Assembly (NCBI GenBank): GCA_020086605.1
Contig: JACBWW010000017.1
Location: 11,458,032 to 11,522,031 of the forward strand
Direction: 5' to 3'
Length of the DNA: 64,000 bases
Source of the DNA: Lanius collurio
Taxonomy: Eukaryota; Chordata; Aves; Passeriformes; Laniidae
This document shows, in pieces, positions 11,060-63,933 of this stretch. A program made the position numbers and the translations under genes. Numbering within the stretch: position 1 is the first letter of the stretch; each line of letters begins with the position of its first letter. The notes beneath the pieces were generated by a model. It saw nothing but the letters and a program-made list of their open reading frames with translations. It did no database searches and had not been told where the DNA came from.

Positions 11060-11950
11060 TTGACGAGGAGTTCGTGCAGCGGGGCAATGCCCTTTGGTAG
11101 GGCAGTGCCCGGGTCACACGGCGGCCAGGGTCGGGCTGTGGGACTGCTCTGCCACCACGCCGGCCTGGGGTCGAGCCAGGCACGGAGCCCAGTGCACGCA
11201 GCCGTAAGCTGGTACGGCAAAACTGCCCTGGGAAGGCAGTGGCAGCCGGCAGGCCCTGCTTGCACCGCAGGGCAGAGCTGTGACTGCGGCTGGTCACACC
11301 AAGCTCGCCGGGGCCGGGCGGCGATGGCCGCTGTGCCGGACCCCGCTGGTCACACCAAGCCCGCCGGGGCCGTGCGGCGATGGCCGCTGTGCCGGACCCC
11401 GCCGGGCGGCGGCGCGGCGCCCCCTGCCGGCCTCGGGGCCACATGGCGGCGGCGCCCGGGAGGGAAGGGAGACAAGAGGGAGGAAGCGAGAGTAGCGGCC
11501 GCGGGGGTTAACGCCGGCCCAGAAGTTGCTTCCAGGGCCCGTGGGGCGACATAAGGGGAAAGGACGGCCGGCAGCTCACAGCCCGAGCCAGCGGCTGCTC
11601 AGCCCTGCAGCACGAAACCCCCGCGCTGTGGCGAGAGGCGCTCGGTCCGCCCGAGGGGCGGGCGGCCGCATGTCCCTGCCCCAGCCCTGCACCGGCGCTT
11701 GTAAACGCCTGGCCAGGTGGGGGGCACCCGGTGAAGTGTCCCAAAACAACAGCCCTCGTTCAGCTCAGATACGGCCGGAGGAGGGGGTGAGCCTCGACGG
11801 GGATGATGCTCTCACGGCACGCAGGCACCCGGCAGCCCGGAGTGAGCACGGGTGGGAACGGGGCAGCAGCGCAGAGCCCTGCCTGTCTGCCTGCGGTACC
11901 TGCGGGGCACAGGAGGCACGGCGTGCGCGCTGCGTGTAGCGCAGCAGCCG
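11060..11950. promoter_or_regulatory. CpG island
   Basis: A run of nearly 900 bp, rich in G+C and dense in CpG, stands out from the flanking sequence. It contains GC-box-like GGGGCGGG and CCGCCC motifs and a short ATG (MAAAPGREG...) at about 11442 that stops after 22 codons. Overlapping long frames on both strands follow from the base composition. CpG islands of this size usually mark a promoter. It is about 10 kb beyond the SVIL 3' end, so it is not the SVIL promoter. The transcript it serves, and its direction, cannot be read from sequence alone. Confidence 0.65.
11290..11401. repeat. 56-bp tandem duplication in the CpG island
   Basis: Two adjacent copies (about 11290-11345 and 11346-11401) begin with CTGGTCACACCAAGC and end with GTGCCGGACCCCG. 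They differ at only a few positions. Confidence 0.85.
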
Positions 11951-12049
11951 CTCCTCTGCCCAGGCATCTGCCCTCGCAAGGTCCGACGGCAGTGACTCAT
12001 GTGATGCAACATGAGCGTGGGACAAGGAGAAGCTCCCATTAAATTCAAA

Positions 12050-13720
12050 CAAGGCTGGCAGCCTTCCGCCACTTCGTAATATAAAATGAAAGGACTTTTA
12101 ATCACTGTGTTCTGGCACTTTTCCGAAGTTTTTTTCCTCATTTCTCTTCCCTCCTAAGAAGGCTCAATCATTATCCCATCTACCAGAACAGTTTCTTCAT
12201 TAGCATACATCCTCTACCAGCCTTTCCTGGGCTCTGGCTGCTTTCCCACACACGGCTCACTCCCGTCTTTGAAAAATGCTGCTTTAAAGGTTTTCTAACT
12301 CTTCTGGAAGAGTTTGGCTAAAAACAGGGAGGGCTTCAGAAAGAGCCAACCCGTAAGAGATCCCTCCCATGACAGAGCAGGGAGGCCGCATGCACGTGTG
12401 CTTCCAGAAGTTTTACTTCCGCACTCGGTTGTATTTGATAAGGACCATCTCATTCTAGAGACAGAACAAAGAAGCAGATCTGCTGCTACCAGACTCTCAA
12501 AGACCACTGCCTCTTGTGTCACCAGAAATGAGGCAGATGCACAAAATACAAAAACACATGTTCTTCTAGCTCTTGGTCTTATGGCATATGAACATCAACA
12601 AGTGAGGTGTGTTGGGGCAGGTGGTGTCTTATTTGTCCAACCAATATGGGCTCTTCATAAACCTCACCTTATGGAGTCATTGCATATATTTTAAAGACAA
12701 ACTGCTGAACTTCTACAGTGGCATCTGTCCAAATTGGTACCAAGACCAGTGGTGGTTCCAGAGGATCTCATCTTCACAGGTCATTTGTGAAGGGCTCCAA
12801 CTTGTCCCTCTGTTGCTCAGACTCAGGATTTTTAAAATCCATTCCTGTTGCTGCCCTGTGTAATTTTAGTTGGACCTTCTATGCCTCATGTCACTAACAG
12901 CCTTCAGTCCTGCATCTGTTACTGCAGAGGCTGTACTGGAAGTCTTTGCTCATCCAGCAGCCATGTTTTGGCAGAATGCATGGCTCTACCTAAAACAAAA
13001 AGCATTGCAAAAATTAAGTCTGTTTTGCTGGAAATTTTAGTAGTAAAGTAAAACAGAGACTTCTGGATAAAGTCACAACCTCAAACTAATTCTGGTAGTT
13101 TTCTTTTTGTGAAATGTTCAGCCTTCCTTAGTATTTATCCCACTGGTGCAGTGCAGTGTGGTTCTGCTTCTGGTTTGCAGCCAAATTTTGAAAATAATTC
13201 CTGAAATAGAGAATCATATTTCCCAGATTACTAATAAACCACTTGGAAAGAACTCGTGTGGAGAAAAGCTGGAAGAATTTAAGACAAAAATTCAAATACC
13301 TCTTTGTTAAAAAAAAAAAAAAACAAAACCAAAAGAATCCCAAACCCAAAACAGACACAAATTAATATATATCTACCTTGATGTATTCTTCTTTCAACAA
13401 TAACTCTAAAGGAAATATTGAGAAATTCAAATAAGGACTTCTTGAATTTATCTTCAAAATCAAGTGACTCTTACGTATTTTTCATTACATTCTTAAAAGT
13501 AGCAACCTGCTATTTCAAGAGCATTAGAACAAGTCAGTCCATTTCAACGTAACAGATGAACCACAACTGTTTCCATATACACTTACTGAGATGATCAACT
13601 GGAGCATGGACACATTTACATGTGTGCACAAACACTCAACATGCACATTCCAGAACGTAGCATATGAAGACCTATTCCACAGGACAGGAACCTAATTTTT
13701 GATACACAGAAACCATAACT
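12050..13720. other. Intergenic stretch, no gene seen
   Basis: No splice-bounded exon or long frame of coding character seen. An A-run of about 15 bases at 13309-13323 is the only clear simple repeat. Confidence 0.4.
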
Positions 13721-13723
13721 TAC

Positions 13724-13791
13724 CTGTTATGCAGCTTATTGTAGTTTTCCTTTAAAAGCTCATACTCTTTTTCTAGATCACTTATTCTTTC
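13724..13791 (-). CDS. Candidate exon resembling RPGRIP1L/RPGRIP1 coiled coil
   Basis: On the minus strand a consensus acceptor (TTGTTACAG) opens a 68-bp exon, and a consensus donor (CAG|GTAAG) closes it. The frame reads ERISDLEKEYELLKENYNKL and ends in phase 2 after AG. From memory, the ciliary transition-zone protein RPGRIP1L has a closely similar coiled-coil stretch ([20 protein letters not shown]) followed by Ser, which would agree with the split AG codon. The exon does not continue in frame from the C2CD3-like exon at 15144-15256: direct splicing would hit a stop. So it is a separate gene piece, a copied exon, or part of a transcript with an exon I have not found. Confidence 0.45.
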
Positions 13792-15143
13792 CTGTAACAA
13801 AAATGAAAAAGGAAATTTGGTTTGATGCATGGCACACAAGGACATTACAAATAGAGAAACACTGACAGCATTTAAAGAACTCAGGTGACATCAAGTCTCT
13901 GCCATTCCAGCATGCAGTAAGACCTGCCCTTTTTCAGTGAGAGAACCCTGTCTCATTTTAACTAACAGAGTTCAAGATGGCTCTTGAGAGAGTCAAAGCT
14001 GAGCTGCAAGAAAAATCACAGCCTCAGGAGAAAGGAATATCTGCAAGCAGAGATGGAACAAATTGTCATTCAGTCTGGAAAATAGTACAAGAAGTACAAT
14101 AACAGTGTTCACCACAGATAAGGAAGTATTCTTGCAATGACAAAAATGCAGGTTACACCTGAGGAAATTTCCAACTGGATGCCCAGCACTTCTCCATCTT
14201 GTCGGGGATGGCTGTGGAATTTTTCACATTAGGCATCTTTAATCAATGAAATAAACAGCTCTCAGGAAAGATAATGCTACAGTGCATTGACTTGAGGTCT
14301 TCTTCAAGTCATTTTCAGCCCAATCTATTTTTATAGGTCCCAAAGAGCTGGACTCTACACAAGGCAAAGGGCAGGAGGATGGATGAGCTTTGGATTACAA
14401 AGCTTGTATTACAAAAGTTCTGAAGAAACAGATGCTTTGTCCGGCCACAAACACAGAATATACAAGAGAACTCAAAATCTCTCGAGTTCCACCCAGAAAC
14501 ATGCAAAGCCAATGATTGGCCGCATGGGAGAGGCATCTGAAAGTCGCCCTGGCATTCCAGTTTCTGGGAAGACTGGGCAGAGAGGATCCTGCTCATCCAG
14601 CATTCTCTGCTCAGTGGCAACTGAAACTGTTCTCAGGGATACAAACACCGGTGACTCTTAGTACAGAGATTACTGTCTGCTGATTTGAGCACAGGACTCA
14701 AGATCCCCTGGATCCATCAGATTATCTGAGCTAGTGAAGATACCACAGAACACCTTCAACAACTGGGAAATTATTTATTAGAAGTCTAAGTATCTCTGAT
14801 ATTTCTAAAAGTACCTGATCATCCTCCTACTAGTGCAGAAAGAATATTGGCTTTATGTTCAAATGAAGGAATGGGCTTACTAACTTGGTCTTTCCCTAGG
14901 AAGAGAAATTTGAAAATCCCAGTATGAATACTTCTTGGAAGAAAAAAAAGAATTTAAAAAAATCACCTGGTTTCCTTCTCCCAGAGAGAACTATTCCCCT
15001 ACCTGCAGCACAGCAACTCTGCAGGCATTAATCATACTGTGATCTTCAGGAAGCAAAGGAAATATGTGGAAAACACTACTAAATGATCTCTAAGAGATGG
15101 AGTCAACAAACCTAGATCTAAGGGGGGAAAATGATACTCTTAC

Positions 15144-15256
15144 CATCATCTGTGATTTTACCTGAGGCTACTCGAATTACTTCTGTTGTTACAGACACCT
15201 GTCCTTTAGCATCCTTGGAGACTCCCACGGGAAAGTGGTACTCCACTAAGAAGATA
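15144..15256 (-). CDS. C2CD3-like exon, second of a spliced pair
   Basis: Minus-strand exon of 113 bp with acceptor CTCACAG and donor GATG|GTAAGA. It reads [18 protein letters not shown]... and ends VASGKITDD. It joins the exon at 15723-15956 exactly in frame: the codon split TG|T gives Cys. Human C2CD3, as I remember it, has [12 protein letters not shown]... and LASSKITDG at matching spacing. C2CD3 is a C2-domain protein of the distal centriole needed for cilium formation. A nearer donor (CCTCAG|GTAAAA) also exists. No continuation exon was found downstream, so this may be a partial copy rather than a full gene. Confidence 0.6.
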
Positions 15257-15722
15257 CTGTGAGTAAAAAAGTGAAAGGGTGATCACAATCCAGCGAGAAT
15301 CTGATGTGAGCAGTGCAACTGAACACAGCAGGCAAGTTCCAGATTTGCACTTTACTGCAATGCTAATTTTTTTAGGATAATCGAAACACCTATTCTATGA
15401 ATTCCTTCCATAGATCATACATATGCCAGAATCTCCTCTAACAAACCCCCTTTTGGTTTCAGTGTACCGCCAGGCACAAAATATATCGGTACCTCCCCAA
15501 AAGCCTGGGAAAGGCACAGTCTGAAGTGAGCCCGTATCAGGATAAACTAGTCACATCTCTAATTTTCCCAAGTTTATGGGATGCAATTTTCTGAGAGAAG
15601 CACAGAAACAGGAAGACCTCAGAAGCCTGGAGAGCTTGGGGAAGCTGGACCACACAAGACATCTCATGGAAATCTCCCCTGAAGGTACAGCAAACAACCT
15701 AGGAAGAAACAATCCCCCTTAC

Positions 15723-15956
15723 CATTTAGGAACAGACATAGGCTGTTGAGATTTCCCCAGTAAACCTTTCCTCCTCGGGGAAATCTGGATGCTCTCAGGA
15801 GGGATTTTCAAGCTTTCAGTCATGACTCTGGCCAGGTGTATTTGCTGCAGCAATGCCAACCTGTCTGCACCCAAGGATGTGACAAGAGTCATTTCCCTGT
15901 GGTCTTCTGAAGGAGCAGTGGGAGAGCACCCGGAGAGAGAAAACCGAGGCTCAGGA
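15723..15956 (-). CDS. C2CD3-like exon, first of a spliced pair
   Basis: Minus-strand exon of 234 bp: acceptor TTTCTGCAG, donor AAATG|GTAAGG, open throughout in the frame that joins the next exon. The text MTLVTSLGADRLALLQQIHL and the following PPES...SPRRKG track the C2CD3 segment MTLSVDRLALLGR...PPDSPQMTPGKK, as remembered. The N-terminal third of the exon is less similar. Open frame, good splice signals and matched phase argue for a functional or recently functional gene. The usual C2CD3 locus is not next to SVIL to my knowledge, so a paralogue or segmental copy is likely. Confidence 0.6.
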
Positions 15957-16119
15957 CTGCAGAAACATTCTTGACATGACCACACGAAGGGAAAATTGTA
16001 GCTTGGTGAGATGTCACTTAAAAACTGCCCAAGGTTCACTAAAATATACATTTTGAAACATATTTTTACAACAAATTTGGTGGTCCACATCAAAGATCTT
16101 ACAGTATCTGGGGTCCATA

Positions 16120-16235
16120 ACTAAAAAAAAAAAACCCAAAACCCAAAAAACACACAAACAAAAAAAACTCAACAACAACCAAAAAAACCCACAAACAACA
16201 ACAACAACAACAAAAAAACCCAACAAACAAACCAG
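16120..16235. repeat. A/C-rich low-complexity stretch
   Basis: Runs of A broken by CC and CAA units, with (CAA)n near 16194-16212. It may be the decayed tail of a retroposon; no element body was recognised. Confidence 0.7.
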
Positions 16236-16513
16236 AGAAAGTGCGTGTTCCATATTGTCGATTTGAAAAAATCTTATCCTAACTCTTCAGAAAGAAAAGC
16301 GTCATTTAATGCCATGTACAAAAGCAGGGACACGATGCAATTGTACACAAGGACAAGTCTCTGCTGCAGAGGAACAGCAATAGGGGTTTTGTCATAATTT
16401 TAAATCTCATGGGTGTAATTTGCAAGACTTGACTTCCAAATGATTTTCTGGGGGTACCTCAGGGGATATAAATTTTACCTGATGTAAAAACAGCAGTGTT
16501 AGTCAGAAAAAAA

Positions 16514-16523
16514 NNNNNNNNNN
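16514..16523. other. Assembly gap, 10 N
   Basis: Ten N follow a short A-run. The gap falls in an intergenic or intronic area next to low-complexity sequence. Confidence 0.99.
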
Positions 16524-19500
16524 GGGAAATACACCCCCTACAACTGTGCAGCAAGGTACCAGCAATCATATTCCTCAAAGTTAGAATTGTTTAAAAAAAC
16601 ACCCACATATTTAAATTGTAAAACTTCAGTGAAATGAGGGTAGCAGTCAGAGTTGAAAAAGGCAAAGCATTAGAACTAGCAGATTTTACTTGGAAATGAC
16701 TTACATAAATGACTTAAATTCAAAAACAGCTTTATAAGTTAAATGATAAAATATTGCCTGGGCCCCTGTAGATAAACCAAGCCAAATCAATTACTTTTCT
16801 GTCTATAAGTCATGACCACTTTATAAAATATAGAGTGAGCAAACAGAGGCACTATTAATGAAGTGTTACCACTTCAACAACATTATTATATACAGCATCC
16901 AATTTTGGGAGTAGGAAGAGGATGCCTTTTCTCACAGGCAGTTGCCATGACCAAGAGTAGTGATTGTATTGAGGTTATGTTTACTGGCTGCATAAAGACA
17001 ATTAATAGTCACACATGCAAGCAGTTAACAGTTTATACAGCACATTTCTAAATTAAAGGAATTAAATATCAGAGTTCTGCTATTGAGCACAAGTGGCTCA
17101 GCAATTGCCACTGGAAAATGAATGTGCTGCTTAGCACAGCCTGGAACACACAGGCTGCAGAAGGAGATAGGAGAGTGTAAAATTGAAGCTGAACAGGTAT
17201 CAGCTAGTAAAATAGCAAATGGGGTCACTACAGATTGCTTTTGCCTGACTTCCCTTGCTCTTTCAGCAGTGCATGCACTCTAGGACTTTTCCTCTGGTTC
17301 AGTAACTTGGTAATTCCACGGGCGGGTCCCTGCAGAGGAGACAGCAGAAGTTTGGGGTGGTTTAGGTAACATTTGCAGCTGTGGTGCAGGCAGCCCCTCA
17401 AGGCCCCTTCCAAGCTCAGCTGGCTTGGTAGAGTCAGACGTGTAGAAATGCACAGCTGCAAGGGTTTGCCAGCACAGGGCCTGCACTCTGTGTGTGTGTG
17501 CAGACATGTAGCAGAGCCAAGGACCTCAGGTGCACGATCAGTACAAATCTACAATTGACTATCTTCTGTTTGAATAGATAAAGGAGAGTTTTCTTCACAT
17601 ACCCCAGTTCCTTACTGTAATGAAAGAGCAGAAAATTAATGTTTCTTTTACATAAATACCATATTTTTTTAGCAACAGAACAGAAGAAATTTGCCCAGAG
17701 TCTGGTCCTTGCTGTGAAAATACATTCTCTGCTAGTCCAAGAGGCTACACTGAGCAGGAGTGATTTACAAAGCTTTATAGAAGTGGCACTCTGTTGCCAA
17801 GAGGGTAAATGTCAGTAGATCAGGACTGCATGTGGAGGTGTCATGGGGCTGCCCTTATGACTGTGTCTGCAGTAACAAGATGGGGACATCTTTGCCCCTT
17901 AGGTTTTACATCCTTGTGAAGAGCACAAGATTTGACATGAAAATGTGAAGATGCAGTCCCTGCTGCTGATCTCCTGCTGCCTTGGCACTTGGGCACACAG
18001 CTTCAATTCTCTAAGGAACAAAGGGCAGGGAGCACCCAGAGCATCCCAGCTGCAGGAAAAATGACAGTGTGCACACTGTATGGTGCTCCCTCTTTTTCAC
18101 CATTCCTCTGAAGTACACTGCACTTTAGGAGAAGCACAAACAGAGATGATTTACTTACCTCCATCTCTAGAGCATGCAGTATTATGGGCTGATTGGGGTT
18201 GCTTCTTCAGTGGCTTTCCAGCTCTTGGAATAGTCCCCACATGACTGGCTCCCAGCCCACACTGCTCTTGGTGACCCCAGAACACAGAGGTGCGTGGAAG
18301 AGGACTGTCCTACTCATGAAAAAGGGCTGCCAGCTGAATGGCTGATGAAATACTGCCATATGGCTGTGCATTCCCCACATCTACCCCTGAGTCTCACAAA
18401 ATGCAAAATCCCACATGAAACATTCTTGATACTGAGCAGATCTTGGGCTGCCAAACAGAGTTTAAGACCACCTGTGAGTCACAAAACAAGTGGCTTCATC
18501 CCTTTTTTTCTGGGATTGGTTGTATTTAACACTCAGTTATTTGGGCTGTGCCTTTGTCCATGGACAGGTTTTGCACTTGTTCTCCTCCACATTCAGAAGT
18601 CAGTGCCTAGAAAAATACTGCTAGCAAGAGGCCAGTACAACACACAGAGAACTTAATATGATGGAAAAAAATATTATTAAAGTATTATTATTATAGGAGC
18701 AGGACAGTTGAATTAAGATAGAGGAAAGCTAACACTGTGACAGCACTATCCCCCAATCACAGGTTTCAACAAAACTTATCCACAGAGCCAGTATGATTGA
18801 GGAAACTGCACTGACTCTGTAGGCTGTTCTTTGGGCAGTTTTAGCTACTACCTCACCTTGACAGCAGCAGGAGTTACAGTTAGCTGTTACTCTCGTATTA
18901 GCTGTTCTTGCAGGTGCTCCTCTTACTCCACCAATCAAATTGCATGGAAACAACACAAATCAGCATTAATCTTAAAGGGCATACACATATGAGAGCAGAG
19001 AAGGGAAAATGAACCTGGCATTTCAAGTACTGCACCCCAAATCCCTTTATCCCCATCAATTCATCAATCCAATCTCAGGAGGAAAGTAAAAAGTGTCCAT
19101 CTACCTGGGACAGCATCTCAGGTTTTTATGGTCAACCCCATGCTGCTGCCTGGTGAGAAGGAGTGTCCCCAGAGCCAGTACTGACTAGCTGAGCACAATC
19201 CTTACCCTGGGCCCAAAAGGGAATTCCCTGGAGCACCAGCTGTTGGCCATCAGCATTATACTGGGTGAGTGCATCAGGTGAACTGGGGCCTCAGTGGAAA
19301 GCAGGCATTTGGAGAATATTATTGAGCTATTTCTCCTCATCTACTACTTGATCCAAAAAGGAAACATTGACTGGAAGGTAGAAGCAGAGACTGGTCAAAC
19401 TATTCTTCCCTATAGTGCAGCCAAGCAGGGCTGACTCCTGTGGGGAGCCTGTCCCACCAGCCAAAACCTCTATCCCAGCAGGACTGTGCAAACACTGGGA

Positions 19501-21864
19501 CTCACCACAGCAACCTGCCCCTGCCCCTTTCCACAAAAGCACCACAAGCTTTTAGAGAAGCTCAGAATCAGCTTTCATCTGTTCTGCACATGGGTCCATG
19601 ACTCCCCCCAGCTAAGTACCTGTTTGGGAGACAGGTGGGACAGTGGTGGACAGAAGAAAGTTCTCCCAAATGATTAAAGATTAGTTTTGTTTTTTTCTCC
19701 TTTTACCTACCTCCCTCCTCTTCTGGCTGAAGCATGCAGGTAGCAGATTTTTCAGACATAATGTTTTATTTGCTGTTTAGGCATACTAATATATTCATGT
19801 TTCCAGCCCATTTCACTGCTAACAAATTCTTCTGTGTGCAGGAATAACTGTGCAATCACAGAACAGTACTCTTAAGAGTCAGGATTGGGCAGTTTAAAAT
19901 TATAGGAGATAATAATCATGGCTCAATGCCTGAAAGGTATTGGACTGACAGAAAACACAGAATGCCATGTTCAAGGTACTACCTTTTTCATGTGCAGATT
20001 CCCTACACCAGAAACCTTGCCTAGACATGGAGTTCTTGGGTGTCTATTTGAAACAAGGAGAGAACAGGCAACCCAGGCAAGCAATCAAACTAACCCTCTC
20101 CCCCTATCCAGACAAGACAGGTTTCAGCTCTATTTCCTGTGCCCAGCTCTAAAAACAGTTCAAGAATTTCTTAATGGCCCTTTGTCAATTCCAACCATAA
20201 ATGGCATCCCTATAGTGGAGAGGGAAGGTAGCAGAAAATTAAAGCATAATCTAACTAAGGCCTTACACTGACTTGCTCTCTGTTGTCAGCTTCACATTTC
20301 AGGAAAGCGTTTTGATAAGTAACAAGTATATAATTGATAATAAAATATTTTCTGCAAAACCTTAAACCTTTCCTAGGCAACGTTATGAGCAAAGCACCCA
20401 AGTAGAAAGTTGGGTTCTGTGTCCTGGTTCGTGGAATTGGGCCATTAGATAAGAAATTTTGTAAAATTTACATGAACTCTGAGATCTGACAAAAGCAAAT
20501 TGTTTCACTGGCTGCAGCCCCCTTGCCAGCTCTTCTTGTCTTTCAGCTGAGATTCTAAAGGCTATAGAGGTGGGTGAATGTTGCCCTTCAGCAGCATTTG
20601 AAGGACTGACAATGTTTTCAAGAAACAAAAGCAAATGATACCACCCTGCCAGAGGGAAAAACAAGGTCAATCATTTGATGCAAATCAGCTCTCTGTTGGA
20701 GAGAAAAATCAAAACAGAAGAACCTGCTACCCTCATGGTACAGACTGAACATGAATAATCAAAACCTAATTCCAGCTTGATTTTATCATCAGAGAGGGTG
20801 AAAGAGGAAAATATATGGGTGCAAAAATACTTAGATGAAAACAGCAGTGACTTTGGAAACCTCTCAGTGCTTGAAGAATTAACTTGTCACTATAAAGCCC
20901 CACATTTTCAAACTAACAGAAGGCAGCTGAGGACCTCTGAGGAACTGGCATCTGAACAGCTTTTGGCTGGGGTTTATGTAAGAAGCATTTTGGCTCCTAA
21001 TAGTGTTCCAAACATTTTCTTGGGTTTTTCATTTCAGTTCTTAACAGAAACAGGTACATGAAAGGAAATACTCCTGTGCTCAAAACTCACCTTGAGTATT
21101 TCTAAGTTTTTAATTAGTTTACGTAAAGGCTTGATTCCAACTTACCAACCCATCTGTCAAAACAAGGTTCACTTTAACTGTGGATCAATACTTACTGCAG
21201 ATCTTGCAGAAATACACACCTCACACATTCAAAAATCCCACTTCAAGTCCTTTGGGCTTAGGAGAATGACAAGATCAGCAACAGGCACCACCCCAAGCCA
21301 GGAGCAGCTCTGAATGGCTGCAGTGCAGAAGGAAAGCTATGCAGCCAGAAACGAAAATGTGAAACCCACTAGCCTACCAGAGGAGAACCTCACAACCTAT
21401 TATAGAAGTGCCCAATGCCTGAAAAACATTTCAAACAATAGCAATTACTTACTCGATGATTCTACTCAATATCCTAATTAACCGAGTAAAAACAATTTTG
21501 ACTTCAGTGCTTATTGAAAAAATGGACACAATGCTTATTTTCAGTTCAAATTTTACTCCCAGTTGCACAAATTGAAAAGATTTTTTTCAAATTTTGAAAA
21601 CCAGCATAACAATTTTGGTTTCATATATAAAACAGGGAAACCCAAAGGATACAGGAGTCGTGTGACAGTTCCAACATTCAGCATTAAAGTGTTGTCCAAC
21701 TTAATTTTATCTCATACATTGATTATTTTCTACATTATCTGCTTCTCAAATTATAACTCTGTACAATACCCACAGATATCTAACATTAAAATATTTTGAG
21801 AAAATACCACGTTATGGAAGGTTCCAATGTCCTAGTACAGATTACATTACAAATTAATGACAAG
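16524..21864. other. Stretch between C2CD3-like exons and SVIL, no firm gene
   Basis: I see no confident exon. Two weak minus-strand candidates exist: 17228-17322 (acceptor CTCCTCTGCAG, then 31 codons to a stop) and a segment ending at about 18160 with a strong donor (GAG|GTAAGT). Neither could be tied to a protein family or to the C2CD3-like pair in phase. Confidence 0.4.
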
Positions 21865-22728
21865 TCAGAGCATTGCTACAAGTTTATTCAGAAGCTTTTA
21901 CTTTCAGTTCTTATATCACAAAAGACATGTTTAATGTTTACAACAAGTATTAGAAACTGAGATGTTTTTATTTCTACTATTATAAAAGTAACATAGGAGA
22001 CCATTCTAAGCCATCTTCAAAATGCAGACCAATCCTTTTTTTTTTTTTGTATATAAACTGTACACAAAAAACAAGGCACTATACATTTTTGGATAATAAA
22101 GTATAAAGGTTGATTCGCATAGTTTCTCAAGAAATCCATGCTATAAATACAAACGCTTTGTTTGGTTTAGCACCTGAAGCAGCACTGAGAACAATTCATT
22201 AACTATTGCAAAGAGAAACTTCAGAATGCGAAGAGATACATATTGGTGGTATAGCTAATTCGGGACAAGCAACTGCCATCCAGCTACTTTTCTGTAGTTT
22301 TGACATGAAAGTCTTAAAAGTGAATATATATTGCATTGTTAAATACATACTTGTTCTATGTGTTTATATAAATATAAATTCTTTGTAATCCACAAACTAA
22401 CAAAATAACACTTTACAAAGAGAACTTCTTTAAAAACAAAAATGGCAAGTATTGTATATAGCCAAAGGACACCTGCAGCAGTAGCTCAAGAAACTACTGT
22501 TTAAGTGCATAGGAGAACGGACCTTAAACACACTGCTTTAAGTCAAAATTGAATTCCATTTTCAAAGAGTTCTCTTGGCCTTTTATAATATTACACACCT
22601 CCAGATAGGTAGTCACTAATAACTTCAGATTATTTTTATTTGTTCTGTAAATGTAGGGTACGATTCTTCTAAAGGACATAGAAAGTGAGAGTGGACATCT
22701 CTTTAGTGCTCACTCCCATAAACACAGC
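21865..22728 (-). other. SVIL: SVIL 3' untranslated region
   Basis: AT-rich sequence between the SVIL stop codon and the last plausible poly(A) signal, about 0.86 kb. The left end is estimated as 15-25 bases past the signal at 21883-21888. Earlier minus-strand AATAAA signals, near 21968 and 22635, could give shorter forms. Confidence 0.6.
21883..21888 (-). terminator. SVIL: Candidate SVIL poly(A) signal
   Basis: TTTATT on the plus strand is AATAAA on the minus strand, about 840 bp past the stop codon. It is the most distal good signal I found before the sequence stops looking like UTR. Confidence 0.5.

Positions 22729-63933
<41,205 letters not shown>

Noticed and set aside
10938..11554. Overlapping 160-codon frames on both strands in the CpG island
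   Set aside because: Long open frames on both strands at once are expected from high GC; no conserved motif or splice pattern supports either.
13960..14040. Plus-strand frame starting MALERVKAELQEK that looks like a coiled coil
   Set aside because: It stops after about 28 codons and has no splice signals or start context that support a gene.
16863..17051. Minus-strand segment after TTTATGCAG as another C2CD3-like exon
   Set aside because: Similarity was only a few residues, and it ends in a stop soon after.
20383..20670. 95-codon minus-strand frame with some coding-like text
   Set aside because: No good acceptor and donor pair bounds it and no family was recognised.
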